This document shows, one piece after another, positions 42,701 to 52,598 of a stretch of DNA of 64,000 nt. A program made the translations under genes and the position numbers. Under the pieces are notes generated by a model. That model did no database searches. It saw nothing but the letters and a program-made list of their open reading frames with translations, and was not told the DNA's origin. The stretch covers positions 97,774-161,773 of the forward strand of contig NW_005200146.1 in NCBI RefSeq assembly GCF_000372725.1, read 5' to 3'. The first letter of the stretch is position 1. Each line of letters opens with the position of its first letter. This DNA is from Emiliania huxleyi CCMP1516 (lineage: Eukaryota > Haptophyta > Isochrysidales > Noelaerhabdaceae).

Positions 42701-42888
42701 ATATTCCCCTCGAGCATCTCGAGTCGCCCTGCAAGGTGCTCAGGTGGTTCGACGACCACAGCGCGACCGACGAGCTTCAGCTGCACGGCGAGCGGAGCGA
42801 GGTCGGGCTTCTTCGGATCGCGCCCCGTCGAGGCAGCGCCCGACACCGACGAAGCTCCCGAGACTGAGCGAGCGCTTGAGACCGACAT
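39787..42888 (-). CDS. ART-like / atypical kinase / DUF6939 (NADAR-like) fusion protein
   Basis: The single uninterrupted frame is 1033 residues. Residues ~160-325 fit an ADP-ribosyltransferase fold: FTAYRVLRHDE (Arg ~187), LISATTSLETAIWW (S-T-S strand ~238-243) and ASASQEVVFSKPI (Q296-E297, the usual Q/E-x-E position). Residues ~355-590 look like an atypical (HipA/actin-fragmin/PI3K-type) kinase: KYAKIFVLKRGGK, LVLGNEDVVGDKMENLLMSG (D470, N478) and VVRVDCGGCLQF (D490). Residues ~685-900 match DUF6939: HLSPLYPHGS...SQSVEGVWQGMMMF (~734-745), VEARKKIYLPTYEAAL, and KIILLDIHTSDDIDDDKTLS. The SVE-xx-xQ pattern also resembles NADAR ADP-ribosyl-hydrolases. An acidic Glu tail (~921-1015) ends the protein. 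Function not established. Domain calls are by eye. Confidence 0.7.
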   Translation of the reverse strand: MSVSSARSVSGASSVSGAASTGRDPKKPDLAPLAVQLKLVGRAVVVEPPEHLAGRLEMLEGNIVPGGKIRVTEKSNIKSDVSVSEFARRGGQSSKAWDFVMVKDVPNKAALFPGEAARLNFSLRELWDKFLEQGGSHQAVLREALKQRAMPDGRTGVKDVRDLTEWNVTTLSPPLMHGSFTAYRVLRHDEVIHAGLTFAPGVRGGAYKDNFNALLFVGALNEHVGQGSRPGRTPKALISATTSLETAIWWSGLGVFKIAFVDLNEVFKLNLPQWHIGSAHAELLYPMQRHFASASQEVVFSKPIPPAAVKMYSIKWDVVNAYFDSQSKPGEFPPAKDLKLENVEFLEQLKGSTAPLKVRVSWGRKYAKIFVLKRGGKMEAEGVQPGLHTSSEYLSNMMYRQMGVRVPCMALYTAVVTGGRNEIIGSFYFTLIEYLDGMRHPSPTGKADKERCAEALGAGYIADLVLGNEDVVGDKMENLLMSGEEVVRVDCGGCLQFGPTGKKKEHGFSAAGVAADLNRFLHIKGKESANQLRVELYERFTDDSPATQALVQAQVKDILETKRFEKNMQREITQQRAPPDWMDQVRIVVARLKAVSSGTDSAPVISIFNTIPPVAAASSAAAASSSNGVMTTSVPVVDIPSSCFYSSGQLRGIARPSVISVEERKNYFDKSGAPKMHSDGSRTLLSAMEGYLIIDVTSHSTTEYKHLSPLYPHGSIRVPFMDGINGNDVVYSQSVEGVWQGMMMFPKKKEGVCLKSFDEKSGKARGVLARGGPKARASGMCHYGGVRYLPASDDSDYPGSDDFDSDYMSSFDSGAIDVTASEKDLGLKGLRLGLVEARKKIYLPTYEAALKQHCLNIIYDLRQKLIDGKKIILLDIHTSDDIDDDKTLSSAQLLLNFILTDTVAPSLKRWRRLLRRRRAREEEEEEEEEEEEEEEEMEYRLGKLGPEGETDEEEEEGEEGGSEEGEEGEEGEEGEDGEEEGEEEAEEAESEEGEEGEEGEEGEEEEQQQQEEEEEERERERRREFRQVRPRVS
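39826..40128. repeat. Low-complexity TCC/CTC tract encoding a Glu-rich tail
   Basis: Two CTC-rich blocks (~39826-40050 and ~40080-40128) encode long Glu runs, Glu/Gly runs and a short Gln run on the minus strand. The tract stays in frame, consistent with selection for an acidic tail. Confidence 0.9.
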
Positions 42889-43150
42889 ACGGTCGTACAG
42901 AGACTGATCCTCGTTTTCGTCGGCGTGCAGAGAGAGAGTCGTCTCTTACGGCGTGGACGACGTCAGGCGCTGTCGACACCCTCCCTACCACCCCCAGCTT
43001 TCACAGGCTAGGTACACTACGGGAGCCGCCAAGAAATTGATCGATTGATGGAAATATTTACGCAATCTCACCAGCTATCCGGGCAGCCCCCCTCTCGCGA
43101 GGCTGGGGCGACGAGTGCGGGAGCCATCTGCGCACGTGGCGGGGGTGGCG
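42889..43150. other. Divergent intergenic region
   Basis: Upstream of the minus-strand ART/kinase gene. No promoter motif recognised. A short A/T-rich stretch with ATTGATCGATTGATGG lies at ~43035. Confidence 0.4.
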
Positions 43151-43462
43151 GGATGGCTGCTGTCTTATACCAGCCATGCTCCGGAAGATGGCTGCAATCG
43201 CTGTGCTCCAGCCATAGCAGATGGCTGCAATGGCTGTGCCCCAGCCATCTTACCCAAGATGGCTGCGATATAGCCAGCTCAGCCCCATGAGGGCCCGCCC
43301 CGGGGCGGGCGGTATGGCTGCAGCAGCGAGCTTCCAGCCATCCCTAGTCAGGATGGCTGCCCTCTGTGTATCGCAGCCATCGGGCTGGAGGCTATGGCTG
43401 CACTGTAGCTAGCTCAGCCATCCTTAGGTAGGCTGTGCAGGAACGTTCACAGCCATACAATA
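43150..43462. repeat. Second tandem array of ~40-bp palindromes (ATGGCTG / CAGCCAT)
   Basis: About seven units, each ATGGCTG(C) ... CAGCCAT with 15-30 nt between and a 4-8 nt linker. Examples are GATGGCTGCAATGGCTGTGC then CCCAGCCATC at ~43210-43240, and GGATGGCTGCCC...GCAGCCATC at ~43353-43382. The array ends 13 bp before the ATG at 43475. The sequence is unrelated to the array at 13975-14293 but the design is the same. Confidence 0.85.
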
Positions 43463-43474
43463 TAACATTATTTA

Positions 43475-43590
43475 ATGTCCACCTCCGGCGCACACGACGG
43501 CACGACCACCATCACGGTGTTCTTCGAAGGCACGGCCAACACGATACGGCCCGTCGTGACGCAGATCGGCGAGCTGTTTGCGCTCTTGAG
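43475..43590 (+). CDS. First exon of an unidentified gene (FFEGTANTIRP motif)
   Basis: The ATG at 43475 starts MSTSGAHDGTTTITVFFEGT, then ANTIRPVVTQIGELF. The FFEGTANT strand-loop is reminiscent of the first strand of DUF2235-type alpha/beta hydrolases (F-D-G-T-x-N), but the evidence is one motif. Coding character is lost in a GT-rich stretch after ~43600, where an intron probably begins. I cannot follow it further, and the sequence at 43880-44340 is a degenerate repeat. It may be a truncated gene. Confidence 0.35.
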
Positions 43591-43879
43591 GCGCAGGGCG
43601 TGGGGCGGGAGGGCGCGGGGCGCTCGAGTGAGGGCAGGGTGTGTTGTGTGTGTGTGTAAATGTGTGTGTGTGTTGTGTGTGTGTGTGTTGGTTTGTTTGT
43701 GCGAGAGCTGGGCAGGGCAGGGCAGGGCGGCGGCGAGCGGCGAGCGGCGAGCGGCGTCGGCGAGATCGGCGACGAAGAGAGGCGATGGTGACGTACACGG
43801 CGGCAGTGTTCACGGCAGCAGCGCCGGTGGCGGCCCCGCGCAGCGGCGGCGGCGCCCTGAGTGAGGCAGGCTGCCCTGC

Positions 43880-44345
43880 ACAGCCTGCTGGGCACGCTCC
43901 CGCCGAGCGGCGCGCCATGCGGGCCCGCCGCGGGCGACGCGGGCGGCGAGCCGACACGCGTGTCGCAGGCGTAGACAGCACTGGCGAGGCGAGGCGGCTG
44001 GCGCCGGTCCCGGAGGCGGCTGCAGGAAGAGCAGCGAGGCAGAAGTCACTGTCCAAGGCGTACTGAGCAGGCTGCCATCGAGCAGCGCGCCATGCGGGCC
44101 TGCCGCCGGCGACGAGATTGGAGAGCCGACAGGCATCGAAGAGGTAGGTACTGAGGAGGGCCATCGCGCCCGAGGCGGTCCGCGCCGGCCCTGCAGGCCG
44201 TCTCAGAGAGCCTGGCGAGGCTGTACAGAATGCCAAGAGCATACTGGGCAGGCTGCCGTCGAGCGACGAGCCATGCTGGCTCGTCGCAGGCGATGAGGTC
44301 GAGGAGCCGATCGGAGCGTCGCAGAGGCTGCCGACCACTGCCGTT
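43880..44345. repeat. Three imperfect copies of a ~150-190-bp unit
   Basis: Each copy has TGGGCAGGCTGCC or a close variant, then CGAGC(A/G)(G/A)CG(C/A)GCCATGC, GGCGACG and GGAGCCGA. Copies start near 43885, 44062 and 44248. Open frames exist on the minus strand but without a recognisable family. Confidence 0.6.
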
Positions 44346-44559
44346 CGCCCTCGGGCCCAGGGGTGGAAGGCAAGCTTCCTGGCGTTTCTGGCGAGCGTCC
44401 AGACGTCGCAGAGCATCCGGCAGGCGCGCAGCGACCCAAATTTTTGCTCACCGCACGGCCGTGCGAGCCGTCGGTCGGTGGTGATGGTCGGCGTCGGCGC
44501 GCGCCGACCGACGCGGCGGCGGTGGGCGTCATGTGGCGGGCGTGGGAAAGAGCATTGTC

Positions 44560-44773
44560 CGAATTAAAACTCCTGGGCTCTCAATGCCTAGCCCGCCGTT
44601 CTGTCAGCCGCGGCCCGCATGTCCAGACAGTGCGGGCCTCGACGCCACACTAGGTCCATTGGGTTGAACCCTGGCTTGTCTCGAAGGTGAGGTATAGAGG
44701 GTCACATGGGGAATGCGAACTCGTCATGATGCGCGGCGACGGCGGCGTCGATATCTATCGACGCCGCCGCCCC
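44560..44773. repeat. Direct repeat A, copy 1
   Basis: Begins CGAATTAAAACTCCTGGG and ends with the inverted repeat GGCGGCGTCGATATC/GATATCTATCGACGCC. Identical to 50828-51041 by eye. Confidence 0.9.
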
Positions 44774-45051
44774 GCGCTCCAAAACGGTCGCGTACGCATA
44801 TGCGCACAACTAGGTACGTGCCAACCCGCATGGGCCAGACACCGTCAAAGGTCCCTCTCCACTCCTCCTTGCACCACTGAAGCATATGCAGCTGATGTGA
44901 GCAAGGTCGCCTAAGCGGCCCCCCTCGCTGTGGGTTGCCGTAGTTGGACCAATGCCACGCGTTGTGGCGAAGATGGCCTTATGAAGAGCCTGGCCGGGCC
45001 GGCTTCGGGCCCGGCCGCCCTAACAGTACGACGCATACGCGCCGCGACCGC

Positions 45052-48000
45052 TTCAAGTGTCGCCGCCGCCGCAAGGCGGACGGCGCCCACCGCCCAGCCA
45101 ACAGTGGCGAGGGCGGGGGAAAGGTGGATTCGAGCCGCCCGCACGCTCGTGCGGTAGGGAGGCTCGTGTAGAGCACGCCGTGCGCAAGCACAGGTGCGCG
45201 TTTGGAGCATTCGAGTCGCAGCAGCGAAGGCTGCTGCTTACTGGTTTGTGGCACGCCACGCGTCTCGCGCGGTGAGTGCTGAGATACGCCCCGAGCACGA
45301 TCGCCGGGGCGGCTGCATGACTAGAACGACCCGTGCCGTGGCACAGGTCGAGTAGAGAGGGCCGCACACGCGTCCTTGCGGGCGGCCCGTTGTGAAGGGT
45401 CGAGCACACCGAAGCGAGGTGTGCTCGTGTTGCAAGTGTCGCCGCCGCCGCAAGGCGGACGGCGCCCGCAGCCCAGCCAACAGTGGCTAGGGCGGGGGAA
45501 GGGTGGATTCGAGCCGCCCGCACGCTCGTGCGGTCGGGGGGCTCGTGTAGGGCACGCCGTGCGCAAGCACAGGTGCGCGTTTGAAGCATTCGAGTCGCAG
45601 CAGCGGAGGCTGCTGCTTACTGGTTTGTGGCACGCCACGCGTCTCGCGCGGTGAGTGCTGAGATACGCCCCGAGCACGATCGCCGGGGCGGCTGCATGAC
45701 TAGAACGACTCGCGCCGTGGCACAGGTCGAGTAGAGAGGGCCGCACACGCGTCCTTGCGGGCGGCCCGTTGTGAAGGGTCGAGCACACCGAAGCGAGGTG
45801 TGCTCGTGTTGCCAGTGTCGCCGCCGCCGCAAGGCGGACAGCGCCCGCCGCCCAGCCAACAGTGGCTAGGGCGGGGGAAGGGTGGATTCGAGCCGCCCGC
45901 ACGCTCGTGCGGCCGGGAGGCTCGTGTAGAGCACGCCGTGCGCAAGCACAGGTGCGCGTTTGGAGCATTCGAGTCGCAGCAGCGAAGGCTGCTGCTTACT
46001 GGTTTGTGTGGCACGCCACGCGTCTCGCGCGGTGAGTGCTGAGATACGCCCCGAGCACGATCGCCGGGGCGGCTGCATGACTAGAACGACTCGCGCCGTG
46101 GCACAGGTCGAGTAGAGAGGGCCGCACACGCGTCCTTGCGGGCGGCCCGTTGTGAAGGATCGAGCACACCGAAACGAGGTGTGCTCGTGTTGCAAGTGTC
46201 GCCGCCGCCGCAAGGCGGACGGCGCCCGCCGCCCAGCCAACAGTGGCTAGGGCTGGGGAAGGGTGGATTCGAGCCGCCCGCACGCTCGTGCGGTAGGGAG
46301 GCTCGTGTAGAGCACGCCGTGCGCAAGCACAGGTGCGCGATTGAAGCATTCGAGTCGCAGCAGCGGAGGTTGCTGCTTACTGGTTTGTGGCACGCCACGC
46401 GTCTCGCGCGGTGAGTGCTGAGATACGCCCCGAGCACGATCGCCGGGGCGGCTGCATGACTAGAACGACCCGTGCCGTGGCACAGGTCGAGTAGAGAGGG
46501 CCGCACACGCGTCCTTGCGGGCGGCCGATTGTGAAGGGTCGAGCACACCGAAGCGAGGTGTGCTCGTGTTGCAAGTGTCGCCGCCGCCGCAAGGCGGACG
46601 GCGCCCGCAGCCCAGCCAACAGTGGCTAGGGCGGGGGAAGGGTGGATTCGAGCCGCCCGCACGCTCGTGCGGTAGGGAGGCTCGTGTAGAGCACTCCGTG
46701 CGCAAGCACAGGTGCGCGTTTGAAGCATTCGAGTCGCAGCAGCGAAGGCTGCTGCTTACTGGTTTGTGGCACGCCACGCGTCTCGCGCGGTGAGTGCTGA
46801 GATACGCCCCGAGCACGATCGCCGGGGCGGCTGCATGACTAGAACGACCCGTGCCGTGGCACGGGTCGAGTAGAGAGGGCCGCACACGCGTCCTTGCGGG
46901 CGGCCCATTGTGAAGGGTCGAGCACACCGAAACGAGGTGTGCTCGTGTTGCCAGTGTCGCCGCCGCCGCAAGGCGGGCGGCGCCCGCAGCCCAGCCAACA
47001 GTGGCTAGGGCGGGGGAAGGGTGGATTCGAGCCGCCCGCACGCTCGTGCGGCCGGGAGGCTCGTGTAGAGCACGCCGTGCGCAAGCACAGGTGCGCGTTT
47101 GGAGCATTCGAGTCGCAGCAGCGAAGGCTGCTGCTTACTGGTTTGTGTGGCACGCCACGCGTCTCGCGCGGTGAGTGCTGAGATACGCCCCGAGCACGAT
47201 CGCCGGGGCGGCTGCATGACTAGAACGACCCGTGCCGTGGCACAGGTCGAGTAGAGAGGGCCGCACACGCGTCCTTGCGGGCGGCCGATTGTGAAGGATC
47301 GAGCACACCGAAGCGAGGTGTGCTCGTGTTGCAAGTGTCGCCGCCGCCGCAAGGCGGACGGCGCCCGCCGCCCAGCCAACAGTGGCTAGGGCGGGGGAAG
47401 GGTGGATTCGAGCCGCCCGCACGCTCGTGCGGCCGGGGGGCTCGTGTAGAGCACGCCGTGCGCAAGCACAGGTGCGCGTTCGAAGCATGGAGTCGCAGCA
47501 GCGGAGGCTGCTGCTTACTGGTTTGTGGCACGCCACGCGTCTCGCGCGGTGAGTGCTGAGATACGCCCCGAGCACGATCGCCGGGGCGGCTGCATGACTA
47601 GAACGACTCGCGCCGTGGCACAGGTCGAGTAGAGAGGGCCGCACACGCGTCCTTGCGGGCGGCCCGTTGTGAAGGATCGAGCACACCGAAACGAGGTGTG
47701 CTCGTGTTGCAAGTGTCGCCGCCGCCGCAAGGCGGACGGCGCCCGCAGCCCAGCCAACAGTGGCTAGGGCTGGGGAAGGGTGGATTCGAGCCGCCCGCAC
47801 GCTCGTGCGGTAGGGAGGCTCGTGTAGAGCACGCCGTGCGCAAGCACAGGTGCGCGTTTGAAGCATTCGAGTCGCAGCAGCGAAGGCTGCTGCTTACTGG
47901 TTTGTGGCACGCCACGCGTCTCGCGCGGTGAGTGCTGAGATACGCCCCGAGCACGATCGCCGGGGCGGCTGCATGACTAGAACGACCCGTGCCGTGGCAC

Positions 48001-50374
48001 AGGTCGAGTAGAGAGGGCCGCACACGCGTCCTTGCGGGCGGCCGATTGTGAAGGATCGAGCACACCGAAGCGAGGTGTGCTCGTGTTGCAAGTGTCGCCG
48101 CCGCCGCAAGGCGGACGGCGCCCGCAGCCCAGCCAACAGTGGCTAGGGCGGGGGAAAGGTGGATTCGAGCCGCCCGCACGCTCGTGCGGCCGGGAGGCTC
48201 GTGTAGAGCACTCCGTGCGCAAGCACAGGTGCGCGTTTGAAGCATTCGAGTCGCAGCAGCGGAGGCTGCTGCTTACTGGTTTGTGTGGCACGCCACGCGT
48301 CTCGCGCGGTGAGTGCTGAGATACGCCCCGAGCACGATCGCCGGGGCGGCTGCATGACTAGAACGACCCGTGCCGTGGCACGGGTCGAGTAGAGAGGGCC
48401 GCACACGCGTCCTTGCGGGCGGCCCGTTGTGAAGGGTCGAGCGCGCCGAAGCGAGGTGTGCTCGTGTTGCCAGTGTCGCCGCCGCCGCAAGGCGGACGGC
48501 GCCCGCAGCCCAGCCAACAGTGGCTAGGGCTGGGGAAGGGTGGATTCGAGCCGCCCGCACGCTCGTGCGGCCGGGGGGCTCGTGTAGAGCACGCCGTGCG
48601 CAAGCACAGGTGCGCGTTTGAAGCATTCGAGTCGCAGCAGCGGAGGCTGCTGCTTACTGGTTTGTGGCACGCCACGCGTCTCGCGCGGTGAGTGCTGAGA
48701 TACGCCCCGAGCACGATCGCCGGGGCGGCTGCATGACTAGAACGACCCGTGCCGTGGCACAGGTCGAGTAGAGAGGGCCGCACACGCGTCCTTGCGGGCG
48801 GCCGATTGTGAAGGGTCGAGCACACCGAAGCGAGGTGTGCTCGTGTTGCAAGTGTCGCCGCCGCCGCAAGGCGGACGGCGCCCGCAGCCCAGCCAACAGT
48901 GGCTAGGGCGGGGGAAGGGTGGATTCGAGCCGCCCGCACGCTCGTGCGGTAGGGAGGCTCGTGTAGAGCACTCCGTGCGCAAGCACAGGTGCGCGTTTGA
49001 AGCATTCGAGTCGCAGCAGCGAAGGCTGCTGCTTACTGGTTTGTGGCACGCCACGCGTCTCGCGCGGTGAGTGCTGAGATACGCCCCGAGCACGATCGCC
49101 GGGGCGGCTGCATGACTAGATCGACCCGTGCCGTGGCACGGGTCGAGTAGAGAGGGCCGCACACGCGTCCTTGCGGGCGGCCCGTGTTGTGAAGGATCGA
49201 GCACACCGAAACGAGGTGTGCTCGTGTTGCCAGTGTCGCCGCCGCCGCAAGGCGGACGGCGCCCGCAGCCCAGCCAACAGTGGCTAGGGCTGGGGAAGGG
49301 TGGATTCGAGCCGCCCGCACGCTCGTGCGGCCGGGGGGCTCGTGTAGAGCACGCCGTGCGCAAGCACAGGTGCGCGTTCGAAGCATTCGAGTCGCAGCAG
49401 CGGAGGCTGCTGCTTACTGGTTTGTGGCACGCCACGCGTCTCGCGCGGTGAGTGCTGAGATACGCCCCGAGCACGATCGCCGGGGCGGCTGCATGACTAG
49501 AACGACCCGTGCCGTGGCACAGGTCGAGTAGAGAGGGCCGCACACGCGTCCTTGCGGGCGGCCCGTTGTGAAGGATCGAGCACACCGAAGCGAGGTGTGC
49601 TCGTGTTGCAAGTGTCGCCGCCGCCGCAAGGCGGACAGCGCCCGCCGCCCAGCCAACAGTGGCTAGGGCGGGGGAAAGGTGGATTCGAGCCGCCCGCACG
49701 CTCGTGCGGTAGGGAGGCTCGTGTAGAGCACGCCGTGCGCAAGCACAGGTGCGCGTTTGGAGCATTCGAGTCGCAGCAGCGAAGGCTGCTGCTTACTGGT
49801 TTGTGGCACGCCACGCGTCTCGCGCGGTGAGTGCTGAGATACGCCCCGAGCACGATCGCCGGGGCGGCTGCATGACTAGAACGACCCGTGCCGTGGCACA
49901 GGTCGAGTAGAGGGGGCCGCACACGCGTCCTTGCGGGCGGCCCGTTGTGAAGGGTCGAGCACACCGAAACGAGGTGTGCTCGTGTTGCCAGTGTCGCCGC
50001 CGCCGCAAGGCGGGCGGCGCCCGCCGCCCAGCCAACAGTGGCTAGGGCGGGGGAAGGGTGGATTCGAGCCGCCCGCACGCTCGTGCGGCCGGGGGGCTCG
50101 TGTAGAGCACTCCGTGCGCAAGCACAGGTGCGCGTTCGAAGCATGGAGTCGCAGCAGCGGAGGCTGCTGTTTACCGGTTTGTGGCACGCCACGCGTCTCG
50201 CGCAGTGAGTGCTGAGATACGCCCCGAGCACGATCGCCGGGGCGGCTGCATGACTAGAACGACCCGTGCCGTGGCACAGGTCGAGTAGAGAGGGCCGCAC
50301 ACGCGTCCTTGCGGGTGGCCCGTTGTGAAGGATCGAGCGCGCCGAAGCGAGGCGTGCTCGTGTTGCCAGTGTCG
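45052..50374. repeat. Satellite: about 14 tandem copies of a ~380-bp unit
   Basis: Landmarks such as GCAAGGCGGACGGCGCCCGC recur every 379-392 bp from ~45066 to ~49995, with a partial unit ending at ~50374. Each unit contains several palindromes: GAGCACACC..GAGGTGTGCTC, GACCCGTGCCGTGGCAC(G/A)GGTC, and CCGCACGCTCGTGCGG. Unit lengths of 379, 380 and 381 are mixed, so frames are not kept between units and it is not protein-coding. Variants (CGTGCC/CGCGCC; AAACGAGG/AAGCGAGG; TAGGGAGG/CCGGGGGG) are shuffled among units, suggesting unequal exchange or conversion. Confidence 0.92.
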
Positions 50375-50604
50375 CCGCCACCGCTGCACGCGGGCTGGGC
50401 TATCGCCTGCAGGATCAGGCTAAAAGAGGCGTAGTTCCCCGCGTAGAGCACATAGCAAAAGGACTCCCAAACCAAGCAAAGCCAGTTGCTCCAGCCGGAT
50501 GCCGCATCAGAACTGAGAAATCCGTTGACAGAGAGCTGCTCGATGTGACGACGTGTGGTGTCCATCCCAAATGCGCCGCTGGCGCACCGTGGGGCGGGGG
50601 GGAG

Positions 50605-50831
50605 GTCAAAGCGAGTCGCCCAGGCTCCCTGCTGGGCGGCTCGCGTCGTGTTTGTAACGGTTCGAAGAAGCTCTTTGTTCACGGTTCCACCGTGAACAGG
50701 AGATTGGTCGAGGCTATGCACAAGCGATGCGCGTAGACTCCGTGTGGCTCTGGGCTGCAGCCTGTTAGAGAGCCGAGTCGCTTTAATAGCACGGCCGGGC
50801 ACGGTCGTACCTCGCGTGCCCTCTGTGCGAA
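50605..50831. repeat. Direct repeat B, copy 1
   Basis: Starts GTCAAAGCGAGTCGCCCAGG, contains the inverted pair TTCACGGT/ACCGTGAA, ends CCCTCTGTGCGAA. Matches 52116-52342. Its last four bases are the first four of repeat A copy 2. Confidence 0.9.
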
Positions 50832-51041
50832 TTAAAACTCCTGGGCTCTCAATGCCTAGCCCGCCGTTCTGTCAGCCGCGGCCCGCATGTCCAGACAGTG
50901 CGGGCCTCGACGCCACACTAGGTCCATTGGGTTGAACCCTGGCTTGTCTCGAAGGTGAGGTATAGAGGGTCACATGGGGAATGCGAACTCGTCATGATGC
51001 GCGGCGACGGCGGCGTCGATATCTATCGACGCCGCCGCCCC
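50828..51041. repeat. Direct repeat A, copy 2
   Basis: Identical by eye to 44560-44773. Directly follows B copy 1. Confidence 0.9.
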
Positions 51042-52115
51042 ACTTGTCTTCCTTCTCGGAAAGTTCGCGACCGAGTCTTGTTAGACTCGCTCGCGCGGCG
51101 CGCGTTGACATATATTGACTGTGCGCATCCCCATGTCGAGCGCAGCTCGAAGTGCCGGCTGGCCTCTTCTTGAGTGCCCTGACGATTTGTGGTCATCCCG
51201 ACTAAGGGATAACACGTGTTCTGTCGCCCCATTCCGGAGGAATGCCGCCGCCAGGAGTGATTTGTTACTTGTGCAATCCGTGCAGGCACACACCCTCACA
51301 GACTGCACGACGCCGCGAGGGTTCTTGCTGACCTCACGCCGTTAAGATAGCTGCGTGCGCTGGCACTCAGACAAGACACAACCAGGACACCCCTCTCCCG
51401 GGGGGCCGCTGGCGTCCGGGTCCCCAAACAGCCCGGGGGCCGTGTTGGTGCTTCCACTAGTGCAGTTCGAGTGCAGTCCGCCTCACAGGCTGACACCGCA
51501 CACCGTCTCGAACTGTCCTCGACGCCGCCAGTGGCGGGCCGAACGCAGGGTAGGGGCCGCAGGCCGTGCCTCGAGGCGCAGGCTCTACTGCTCATTCATG
51601 GCTCCGCACTCCGCTCCGCGCGGCGTGTTGAGTATGGCTCACACCAGCAGCCAGACGGCTGCTGGTGGACGCTCGCGCTCCCCTCGCGCCGTCCTTGGCA
51701 CGAGAGGGCGGGTTGATTTGCGAGTGCACCACGCAATGCCAGCTGGCCCTGCGGGTGCACTTCGCCCATGGCCGTGTGCTCATCTGGCAGCACTGCTTGC
51801 TGCATGGCCATGTAAAGACGCCATTTTTGCACGGTGCTTTGCGCAAAGCATTACGTATGGGGCCACCTGCGGCTGGGGCGGTCCTCGCATTCCAGCTGGC
51901 GTGGACGACTGCTGTCCGCCTGTTGGCTGCTGGCTCCTCGTTCGAAGCTGAGCAGGCTGGTCCTCGCTGCAAAGCCTGCGGTTTGCATGTATTGGACTGG
52001 CGGCGCAGCGCTGCACGCACTGCGGCGCGGATCCGTTTGGCCCATTGCGCCCGTCCGTAGGACGGGCGCGGTCGGTCGTGGCCCGGCGGCGGCACTCGCC
52101 TCCGGCCTGGCCAGC
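51042..52115. other. Interior of the split-repeat element between A2 and B2
   Basis: About 1.07 kb without a recognised protein. Open frames occur on both strands; one (+, ~51840-52060) includes EAEQAGPRCKACGLHVLDW, a single C-x2-C, insufficient for a call. It differs from the A1-B1 interior. The 50380-50600 segment of that other interior has a minus frame with hydrophobic text (WLCLVWESFCYVLYAGNYAS). Confidence 0.4.
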
Positions 52116-52342
52116 GTCAAAGCGAGTCGCCCAGGCTCCCTGCTGGGCGGCTCGCGTCGTGTTTGTAACGGTTCGAAGAAGTTCTTTGTTCACGGTTCCA
52201 CCGTGAACAGGAGATTGGTCGAGGCTATGCACAAGCGATGCGCGTAGACTCCGTGTGGCTCTGGGCTGCAGCCTGTTAGAGAGCCGAGTCGCTTTAATAG
52301 CACGGCCGGGCACGGTCGTACCTCGCGTGCCCTCTGTGCGAA
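52116..52342. repeat. Direct repeat B, copy 2 (right end of element)
   Basis: Matches B copy 1 and ends GTGCGAA followed by CTAATCTACT, which is outside the element. Confidence 0.9.
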
Positions 52343-52444
52343 CTAATCTACTATCTAGCCGTACGTCAGTACTCTCTTCCGTTACACACGTAATGTGGAC
52401 CCCGTACGTCCATGTAGTATATGCAATTAACAACTGCACATGTG

Positions 52445-52569
<125 letters not shown>

Positions 52570-52598
52570 AATCTCATGCATAACGAGAGGCGCGCGGC

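Larger units (their letters stand above)
44560..52342. mobile_element. 7.8-kb element with split direct repeats (A1 ... B1A2 ... B2)
   Basis: A1 (44560-44773) and A2 (50828-51041) appear identical over 214 bp. B1 (50605-50831) and B2 (52116-52342) match over 227 bp with one difference seen (GAAGAAGC/TTCTTTG). B1 and A2 abut, sharing CGAA, and the same CGAA stands at the outer left (before TTAAAACTCC) and outer right (after CCCTCTGTG) ends. The internal B1A2 join is thus exactly what joining the element's two ends would give. This is the terminal structure of PAT/Ngaro-type (DIRS-order, tyrosine recombinase) retroelements. No RT, RNase H or recombinase frame is seen inside, so a non-autonomous form is likely. 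Alternatively, two head-to-tail copies of a simpler A...B element would look the same. Confidence 0.7.

Noticed and set aside
45052..50374. Long minus-strand frames (up to ~340 codons) through the 380-bp satellite, with repeated text such as ACARRALHEPP
   Set aside because: They recur in every unit, shift frame when unit length is not a multiple of three, and exist because the unit is GC-rich. There is no domain and no start context.
45052..50374. CRISPR-like regular spacing
   Set aside because: Units are ~380 bp and similar throughout. There are no unique spacers, and the genome is eukaryotic.
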